Part shown: positions 15,649 through 20,910 of the stretch, piece after piece
Layout of the letters: each line of letters starts with the position of its first letter
Numbering within the stretch: the stretch's first letter is position 1
Program-made: the position numbers and the translations under genes
The notes under the pieces: model-generated
The model's input: only the letters and a program-made list of their open reading frames with translations
Database searches by the model: none
Told to the model about the DNA's origin: nothing
Origin: an uncultured Roseburia sp.
GTDB taxonomy: Bacteria; Bacillota; Clostridia; Lachnospirales; Lachnospiraceae
DNA length: 20,910 nucleotides
Direction: 5' to 3'
Assembly: GCA_900550935.1 (NCBI GenBank)
Contig: URUD01000046.1
Coordinates: 1-20,910 of the forward strand

Positions 15649-16191
15649 ATGACGAAGCTGGAATTGGAACAATGTATGGATGCACATGGAAAAGAGATTT
15701 ATTCTTTCTGCAAAAGCCTGACCGGGAATCAGATGGAAGCGGATGATCTGTACCAGGATACATTTTTAACGGCAATGGAAAAAGACGATAAGATCCATAT
15801 GGAGGGAAATCCGAAAAGTTATCTTTTGTCTGTCGCGGTAAGGCTTTGGAAAAACCGGAAAAGGAAGTTTACATGGAGAAACCGGATCGCTGGAATGGAG
15901 ACTTTTGTGGATGGCTGGGAAGAACATGCTGCAGAAAGTGTGCGGCAGGATTCGCCGGAAGAGATTTTTTTTGGAGAGGAAGAAAAACAGATCGTGCGCC
16001 ATGCCGTGCGTGGACTTCCCGAAAAACACCGGGTCGTCGTATTACTTTTTTATATGGAAGAGATGACGGTAGCAGAGATCGCAGCAGTGTTAAAACTGCC
16101 GCAGGGTACAGTAAAAAGCAGACTGCATCATGCAAGACAACAATTGCAGAATGAATTGGAGGTCGTTTTAAATGAAAAAAGAAATGGATGA
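15649..16191 (+). CDS. RNA polymerase ECF-type sigma factor
   Basis: A 180-residue sigma-70-family protein of the extracytoplasmic-function group, directing RNA polymerase to a stress or surface regulon. Region 2 covers about 8-75, with EADDLYQDTFLTAME (30-44), the core-binding and -10 region. Region 4 covers about 112-170, with LPEKHRVVVLLFYMEEM and the helix-turn-helix MTVAEIAAVLKLPQGTVKSRLH (139-160). Regions 1 and 3 are absent, as expected. The ATG follows AAGGTGG by seven bases. Its last 20 bases overlap the start of a gene for a single-span membrane protein, the standard sigma/anti-sigma arrangement. The signal and regulon are unknown. Confidence 0.93.
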   Translation: MTKLELEQCMDAHGKEIYSFCKSLTGNQMEADDLYQDTFLTAMEKDDKIHMEGNPKSYLLSVAVRLWKNRKRKFTWRNRIAGMETFVDGWEEHAAESVRQDSPEEIFFGEEEKQIVRHAVRGLPEKHRVVVLLFYMEEMTVAEIAAVLKLPQGTVKSRLHHARQQLQNELEVVLNEKRNG

Positions 16192-17320
16192 AATATTAAA
16201 ACAAGCCCTTACTCCAGAAGAAGAACCGGATTTCTGGTTAAACCAGAAAATTTTAAATCAGGTGAAGGAGAGCGATTCTATGAAAACAAAAAACTGGAAG
16301 AAAGTTCCTGCAATGGTGCTTACAACAATATTGGTGATCGCAGCGGGTTCTACGGCGGCATATGCTGCATGGAAATATCTTGCGCCGGCGCAGGCTGCGG
16401 AGCGGATCAAGGACAGCAGACTTGCAGAGGCATTTCAAAGTGCGGATGCGGTCTATGTCAATGAGAAACAAAGTTATGCCGGGTATGATATCAGGCTGTT
16501 CGGGATCGTTTCCGGAAAAGATCTATCGGATCGTGAGATCACTGCGGATGGGGAAGTGCTTTCGGACATGACGTATTCGGTAGTAGCAGTTGAAAAGTTG
16601 GACGGTACACCGATGACAGATAAGTCGTTTTTTATTTCACCGCTCATTTCCGGGTATGATCCGGCTGTTTATAATGCATTTACCCTGACCGGGGGATATA
16701 CGAGTTTTACGGAGGAGGGGGTTGCTTATTTTATCGCAGAATGTGAAAACGTGGAAATGTTTGCGGATCATACGATCTATCTGTGTGTACTGGATGATCC
16801 ACTCTATAACAGTCAGGCGTATGATTATGATGAGGTAACCGGAGAGATCACGAGAAATGACACCTATCAGGGGGTAAATGCATTGTTTGAACTGCCGATT
16901 GACCCATCAAAAGCAGACCAGAAAGCAGCAGCGGAAAAGGTGGACAAGATCAATCATCCGGTTATGCCGGATGACTGGGAGCCAGAAGAAACTGCTGTCG
17001 AACGTTTTATGAGTCAGATTACGCCGGAAAATATAGATGCGTATGCAGCCCGTGTAGAGAGTACCGTGCAGACGGTTACGCCGGATGAAGAGGGGGTTAT
17101 CACATATGAATATGAACTTTCGGATGGCAGTGGAGGCGATGGAGAGCAGGATTTCGATACGCTATTTCCAGATAGAAAGACGGGAATGAGCAAAAATTTT
17201 TCTTATTCCTATTCGTGTTCCGATGGGTCGGATGAACCGGATGAGGTGCTGATTCATACATTTGCATTAAATGAAGATGGCACTGTAACGTTTGCAATTT
17301 ATAAAGCGGACGTAAAGTGA
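16172..17320 (+). CDS. Putative membrane-anchored anti-sigma factor
   Basis: Assigned mainly by context: the gene overlaps the ECF sigma gene by 20 bases and its ATG has GGAGG nine bases upstream, inside the sigma gene. The 382 residues show a short cytoplasmic part (1-44, acidic, with EEEPDFWLNQKILNQV), one membrane span at about 45-66 (VPAMVLTTILVIAAG) and a large extracytoplasmic region of about 315 residues. After the span comes AWKYLAPAQAAERIKDSRLAEAF, a pattern I associate with clostridial anti-sigma-like proteins. No zinc-binding anti-sigma (HxxxCxxC) motif is present. The outer domain is acidic and rich in D, E, Y and T, and may sense an extracellular cue. Residues 30-45, near the membrane, would be the sigma-contacting part. 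Function is inferred, not shown. Confidence 0.72.
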   Translation: MKKEMDEILKQALTPEEEPDFWLNQKILNQVKESDSMKTKNWKKVPAMVLTTILVIAAGSTAAYAAWKYLAPAQAAERIKDSRLAEAFQSADAVYVNEKQSYAGYDIRLFGIVSGKDLSDREITADGEVLSDMTYSVVAVEKLDGTPMTDKSFFISPLISGYDPAVYNAFTLTGGYTSFTEEGVAYFIAECENVEMFADHTIYLCVLDDPLYNSQAYDYDEVTGEITRNDTYQGVNALFELPIDPSKADQKAAAEKVDKINHPVMPDDWEPEETAVERFMSQITPENIDAYAARVESTVQTVTPDEEGVITYEYELSDGSGGDGEQDFDTLFPDRKTGMSKNFSYSYSCSDGSDEPDEVLIHTFALNEDGTVTFAIYKADVK

Positions 17321-17365
17321 GAAATATGGCATATTTTCGTTCATTACGATTATATGGGGAACTGG

Positions 17366-17401
17366 AACAGACTATGACAGTGATGTTGTAGTCTGTTTTT
17401 T
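17366..17401 (+). terminator. Intrinsic terminator after the sigma/anti-sigma operon
   Basis: AACAGACTA (17366-17374) pairs with TAGTCTGTT (17389-17397), followed by a six-base T-run. It lies 45 bases after the anti-sigma stop codon. Confidence 0.9.
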
Positions 17402-17429
17402 CAGCTTGTTACAGCTTTCGAATATTATT

Positions 17430-17458
17430 TTGACAGATCTGTGAAAATGTTTTACAAT
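17430..17458 (+). promoter_or_regulatory. Near-consensus SigA promoter for the acyltransferase gene
   Basis: TTGACA (17430-17435), exactly 17 bases, then TACAAT (17453-17458). This is the best promoter in the window. The start point near 17465 leaves a leader of about 76 bases with a small CGTCC/GGACG hairpin. Confidence 0.88.
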
Positions 17459-17540
17459 ATATTTAGTATGTAAACAGGAACGTCCGGATCACGATGGGAC
17501 GATAGTCATGTGGCAGAGGCATCTTGGGATGGAGGAAAAG

Positions 17541-18212
17541 ATGGAAAACGCAAAAATCAGCAATTTATACGATTTAAATGAAACGATCGCAAAAGAATAT
17601 TTAGAGCAGTTTACATATCCGTGGGAGGCATTAAAAGGAATCAGTGATTTTATCAAAAAGCTTGGACCGACATTAGATCCGGAAAAGTTTGAGCAGAGAG
17701 GCGAAGACATCTGGGTGGCAAAGAGTGCAAAGGTTGCACCGACCGCATGCTTAAACGGACCGCTGATCATTGATGAGGATGCGGAAGTCCGCCATTGTGC
17801 ATTTGTCCGGGGCAGTGCGATCGTCGGAAAAGGTTCCGTTGTCGGTAATTCGACTGAACTGAAAAATGACATTATTTTTAATTCGGTTCAGGTACCACAT
17901 TATAATTATGTCGGCGATTCCATTCTCGGATATAAATCTCACATGGGCGCAGGTTCAATCACCTCAAATGTGAAATCGGATAAAACGTTAGTTGTTGTCA
18001 AAGACGGGGATGAAAAGATCGAGACCGGGTTAAAGAAGTTTGGTGCCATGCTTGGGGATTATGTGGAAGTTGGATGCAACTCTGTATTAAATCCTGGAAC
18101 GGTGATCGGCAGACATACCAATGTATATCCGCTTTCAAGTGTCAGGGGGGTGATCCCGGCAAATTCGATTTTTAAGAAACCGGGCGAGATTGTGCAGAAA
18201 AAGGAAGCATAA
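17541..18212 (+). CDS. Left-handed beta-helix acyltransferase, GlmU C-terminal-domain-like
   Basis: A hexapeptide-repeat protein of 223 residues from the chosen start. After a helical N-terminus (1-55), repeats of the left-handed beta-helix type run from about 58 to 205. The region 113-145 closely follows the acetyltransferase half of GlmU: VPHYNYVGDS with H120 at the place of the catalytic histidine, then GAGSITSN, resembling GAGTITCN. GDYVEVGCNSVLNPGTVIG follows, as in GlmU. The N-terminal uridylyltransferase domain of full GlmU is absent, so a stand-alone sugar or amino-sugar acyltransferase is likely. Relatives are often labelled UDP-GlcNAc pyrophosphorylase, which the missing domain makes doubtful. 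The ATG at 17541 follows GGAGG by five bases; earlier ATGs at 17508 and 17529 have no good site. It has a strong promoter and no partner genes to show the substrate. Confidence 0.82.
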   Translation: MENAKISNLYDLNETIAKEYLEQFTYPWEALKGISDFIKKLGPTLDPEKFEQRGEDIWVAKSAKVAPTACLNGPLIIDEDAEVRHCAFVRGSAIVGKGSVVGNSTELKNDIIFNSVQVPHYNYVGDSILGYKSHMGAGSITSNVKSDKTLVVVKDGDEKIETGLKKFGAMLGDYVEVGCNSVLNPGTVIGRHTNVYPLSSVRGVIPANSIFKKPGEIVQKKEA

Positions 18213-18240
18213 AAAATTAAAATGTAAGACCGGGATGAAC

Positions 18241-18263
18241 TATGATTGAAAATGTTAATCATA
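18241..18263. repeat. Inverted repeat upstream of the chemoreceptor gene
   Basis: TATGATT (18241-18247) and AATCATA (18257-18263) form a perfect 7-base inverted repeat with a nine-base spacer, ten bases before the ribosome site of the chemoreceptor gene. No T-run follows, so it is more like an operator or leader hairpin than a terminator. No clear promoter was recognised in this gap. Confidence 0.45.
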
Positions 18264-18287
18264 TTTAAGGACAAGGAGATAAAATAA

Positions 18288-19781
18288 ATGGAAGAACGGA
18301 AATATATCTATAACGACCGGGAAGAACGGATCAAAAAGATGAACCGGCTGTATACCGGTGCGACGATATTTCTCGGAGTGATATTTTTGCTGTATTTGTG
18401 GATGCGCATGGCGAATCATAATCTGCCGCGTGTTACCGTATATGGAAATACGATACTGATACTATGTGTATCAGTTTTAAATACGTTCATTTATCACAAA
18501 GATCATGCAACGATGAAATTAAAAGTGGCTGCCACGATTGAGATGGGATTGGAATATCTGCTGATCGGAATGCAGACAGATGCACATTTTATTACGTATG
18601 TACTGATCGTTTTAGTTGCGTTACAGATTCCGTACTATGATGAAGGTGGATTAAAAAGAACCTGTGTGGGAGTGAGTATTCTCTACGTGATCGTTACGAT
18701 TGTTCAGGGAATAAAGGGTATTACTGTATTGAACGTGGATACAATATGTTCTGTGGTCGGCGTGCTTGGCGTTTTATTTATGGTTTCAAGAATTGGAAAG
18801 ATCACATTATTGTTTAACGCAGATGCACTTGGATCCATAGATGAGGAACACAAAAAGCAGAATGAAATTTTACAGGGAGTGCTTGAGATTTCCAAAACTG
18901 TTCAGGAAGAATCAGTTAAGAGCAGCAGCCTGATCGGAAAACTGGTCGAGACGACCAATTCTGTAACTGGCAGTATGCAGGAGATTACAACGGCTTCCGG
19001 AATGAATGCAAACAGCATCGAAGAACAGAATACCATGACTGCAACGATCCAGGATGCGATCGAGGAAACAAGTGAGCGATCAAAACAGATGGTGGATATC
19101 GCAATGAATTCAAATGACAGCATTCAGGAAAATATGCGTGTGATGGATGAGTTGAAAGATCAGGCAGAGCAGATCACAAATACAAATCATGATGTTACTG
19201 AGGCAATGACCAAACTTCAGGATAAGACAAAAGAAGTAGAAGAGATTGCAGGTATGATCTTAAATATTTCAAGCCAGACAAACCTGCTGGCGTTAAATGC
19301 ATCTATTGAGAGTGCACGTGCCGGAGAAGCTGGAAGAGGTTTTGCGGTTGTAGCAGAGCAGATCAGACAGCTTGCGGAACAGACAAAAAATTCGACGGAA
19401 GAGATCACGAGAATTACAAACGAACTGAATGCAAATGCAAATGATGTGGTTGTATCAGTAGAAGGTTCTGTACAGGCAACGGAAGATCAGAAAGAAAAGA
19501 TTCTTGCTGCGTCAGAAACATTTAATCTGCTTAATAAAAATATAGGTGAGCTGGTTGCCCATATTGAAGAGGTCAATAAAAAGGTTAGCGGACTTTCTGA
19601 TTCTAACAATAAAATCGTAGTGAATTGTTCCCACCTTTCGGCAGCTACAGAGGAAGTTACGGCAAGTGCGGAACAGGTGCATACATTAAGCGAAGAGAAC
19701 CTTGATGTTGCAAGGCAGGTTCAGGATGCGGTGGAACGGATTCACAGTACGGCAGATGATATTAAAAAGTTCTTACGTTGA
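18288..19781 (+). CDS. Methyl-accepting chemotaxis protein with six-TM sensor region
   Basis: A chemoreceptor of 497 residues that should signal to CheA/CheW. The N-terminal part has about six membrane spans (near 22-40, 51-69, 78-95, 99-116, 123-142, 148-167) with only short loops, so it lacks the usual extracellular ligand-binding domain. The cytoplasmic part from about 180 is a long coiled coil. The hairpin tip at about 327-357 is highly conserved: SSQTNLLALNASIESARAGEAGRGFAVVAEQI. No HAMP domain is visible between the last span and the coiled coil. The usual CheR-docking pentapeptide is absent from the KKFLR end. The ATG follows AAGGAG by nine bases. A lipoprotein gene starts 19 bases after the stop, so the two are probably co-transcribed. 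The stimulus could be membrane state or small lipophilic molecules, an inference from the architecture. Confidence 0.92.
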   Translation: MEERKYIYNDREERIKKMNRLYTGATIFLGVIFLLYLWMRMANHNLPRVTVYGNTILILCVSVLNTFIYHKDHATMKLKVAATIEMGLEYLLIGMQTDAHFITYVLIVLVALQIPYYDEGGLKRTCVGVSILYVIVTIVQGIKGITVLNVDTICSVVGVLGVLFMVSRIGKITLLFNADALGSIDEEHKKQNEILQGVLEISKTVQEESVKSSSLIGKLVETTNSVTGSMQEITTASGMNANSIEEQNTMTATIQDAIEETSERSKQMVDIAMNSNDSIQENMRVMDELKDQAEQITNTNHDVTEAMTKLQDKTKEVEEIAGMILNISSQTNLLALNASIESARAGEAGRGFAVVAEQIRQLAEQTKNSTEEITRITNELNANANDVVVSVEGSVQATEDQKEKILAASETFNLLNKNIGELVAHIEEVNKKVSGLSDSNNKIVVNCSHLSAATEEVTASAEQVHTLSEENLDVARQVQDAVERIHSTADDIKKFLR

Positions 19782-19800
19782 CAGAGGGGAGCACGAATAT

Positions 19801-20910
19801 ATGAAAAATAAAGTGTGGTTGATGACAGCCACACTTTTGCTTTTTACAGCAGGGTGTGTGAAGACAGATCTGACAGAAAAGGAAATAAACGGAGATGAAC
19901 AGAAAACGATAGAAAGCCAGGAAACGGAAAAAACGACAGAAAAGGATGGAAATGCATCCGGAGAAAAGAAATCTGTGACGGAAAATGAAAACGCAGAATT
20001 ACAGCAAAATGTGGAAAGTTATACCTGGGAGGATGTTACATTACAGTTTCCCAAAAGCTGGAAAGACAAGTATGTTGTTGCAGAAGATGAAAATGGATTT
20101 ACGGTTTTTCAGAAGGCTTCCTATGAGAAAGAAAAAGGGATGGGATACCTTTTTGGCATTTCGAAGGACACGGAATGGTATCCGGATGCTGCAGGTGTAA
20201 GTATTTTAGGATATACGGATGATGGTATACTGTATGAACTTACGGTACCGACCGATGTGAGCTGTGATGTGGAGGATGAAACAATTCTTAATGAATATCA
20301 GGAGATGATGCAGCAGTCAGATACGATTGTGAAAAATGCACAGATTGATGCAGGAAACCTGCATATGGATGCGGATCAGTACATCATTCCTGTCAGCATG
20401 ATAGAGACGCTCACGGCAGACCAGCTTGTAAATATGTCGGACAATGCTCTGTGGCTGGCACGCAATGAAATTTATGCAAGACACGGGCGTGGGTTTTCCA
20501 ATGAGTATCTGCAGAGTTACTTTAATGCGTGCTCCTGGTACGAAAAAAGTGAAGAAGCAGACGCATTTGATGAATCTGTGCTGAGCCAGACAGAAAAAGA
20601 CAACTTAAAGGTAATACAGGAAGCTGAAACAGCATATGAACAGGAGCATCCGTATCCGAAAGAATATAAAACAGGACAGAATATTATGGTGGATCTTAAT
20701 GGAGATGGCAGCGAAGAAGAGATCCGTTATGATGTGAAAGAGAGTAGCGATTATTCAGGTTATTCCTGTGTCCTTACGATTAATGGAACAGCATATGAAC
20801 TGTGCGAATATGCAGCTATGGTGACACCGGAAACGGAAAGCTTTTATGTTACAGACATGGATGTGGATAATGCATCTTTCAAGAATGTAGTAGAAACATT
20901 AACAGAAATG
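19801..20910 (+). CDS. YARHG-domain lipoprotein, incomplete at the window end
   Basis: The frame is open from the ATG at 19801 to the last base (370 codons) with no stop, so the gene is cut by the window edge. AGGGGA lies ten bases upstream. The N-terminus is a lipoprotein signal: MKNKVWLM, a hydrophobic stretch, then FTAGC with the lipidated cysteine at 19. A low-complexity linker rich in E, K and T follows (about 20-70), then a domain starting TWEDVTLQFPKSW that resembles lipoprotein sensor-like domains. A YARHG domain lies at about 205-250 (LWLARNEIYARHGRGF, then YFNACSWYE). Further on, VDLNGDGSEEEIRYDV resembles a calcium-binding or FG-GAP-like repeat. The product is probably anchored on the outer face of the membrane. 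Placement directly after a chemoreceptor suggests a shared surface-sensing role, but the function is not known. Confidence 0.85.
   Translation, partial: MKNKVWLMTATLLLFTAGCVKTDLTEKEINGDEQKTIESQETEKTTEKDGNASGEKKSVTENENAELQQNVESYTWEDVTLQFPKSWKDKYVVAEDENGFTVFQKASYEKEKGMGYLFGISKDTEWYPDAAGVSILGYTDDGILYELTVPTDVSCDVEDETILNEYQEMMQQSDTIVKNAQIDAGNLHMDADQYIIPVSMIETLTADQLVNMSDNALWLARNEIYARHGRGFSNEYLQSYFNACSWYEKSEEADAFDESVLSQTEKDNLKVIQEAETAYEQEHPYPKEYKTGQNIMVDLNGDGSEEEIRYDVKESSDYSGYSCVLTINGTAYELCEYAAMVTPETESFYVTDMDVDNASFKNVVETLTEM

Noticed and set aside
1..20910. Mobile element, prophage or defence system
   Set aside because: No transposase, integrase, phage, toxin-antitoxin, restriction or CRISPR-associated gene is visible. 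TopB-like proteins occur on conjugative elements, but no relaxase or type IV secretion gene is nearby.

Overview
The window reads as chromosome of a low-to-moderate GC Firmicute, most likely a gut Lachnospiraceae (Roseburia/Agathobacter-like). This rests on the gene families, strong AGGAGG-type ribosome sites, SigA-type promoters and AT-leaning codon use; no marker gene fixes the genus. No tRNA, rRNA, CRISPR array, insertion sequence or phage gene was seen. No gene-free stretch exceeds 300 bases; the longest gaps (about 190-210 bases, before asd, before topB and after the anti-sigma gene) hold terminators, promoters or leaders.

Layout. (1) 57-4951, plus strand: a nucleoside-uptake and salvage operon with a BMP-family ABC transporter ATPase, two permeases, deoC and udk, closed by a strong terminator that also serves the convergent gene. 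The substrate-binding lipoprotein expected with this transporter would lie upstream of the window. The first ~600 bases are much more GC-rich than the rest, so the ATPase gene looks mosaic. (2) 5027-6199, minus strand: an SGNH/GDSL hydrolase with a SigA-type promoter overlapped by an inverted repeat. (3) 6344-7968: a small membrane protein with its own promoter and terminator, then a CgeB-like glycosyltransferase. (4) 8073-10125: queH (queuosine synthesis) and argH (arginine synthesis), four bases apart. (5) 10313-11401: asd of the archaeal/fungal type, from its own promoter. (6) 11617-15519: a 1300-residue type IA topoisomerase (TopB-like) with a divergent Toprim motif and six tandem Cys-rich C-terminal repeats. 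(7) 15649-17320: an ECF sigma factor and an overlapping membrane-anchored putative anti-sigma factor. (8) 17541-18209: a GlmU-like left-handed beta-helix acyltransferase behind a near-consensus promoter. (9) 18288-window end: a six-TM chemoreceptor without a visible HAMP domain, followed after 19 bases by a YARHG-domain lipoprotein that runs off the window.

How the genes work together. The first operon imports nucleosides, phosphorylates uridine/cytidine and cleaves deoxyribose 5-phosphate to glyceraldehyde 3-phosphate and acetaldehyde. The middle holds housekeeping biosynthesis (tRNA modification, arginine, the aspartate family). The last third is surface sensing and DNA topology. I see no convincing wholly new system. 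The most unusual items are the topoisomerase (repeat number, altered Toprim residues, acidic tail), the composition break in the transporter ATPase gene, and the chemoreceptor/YARHG-lipoprotein pair.
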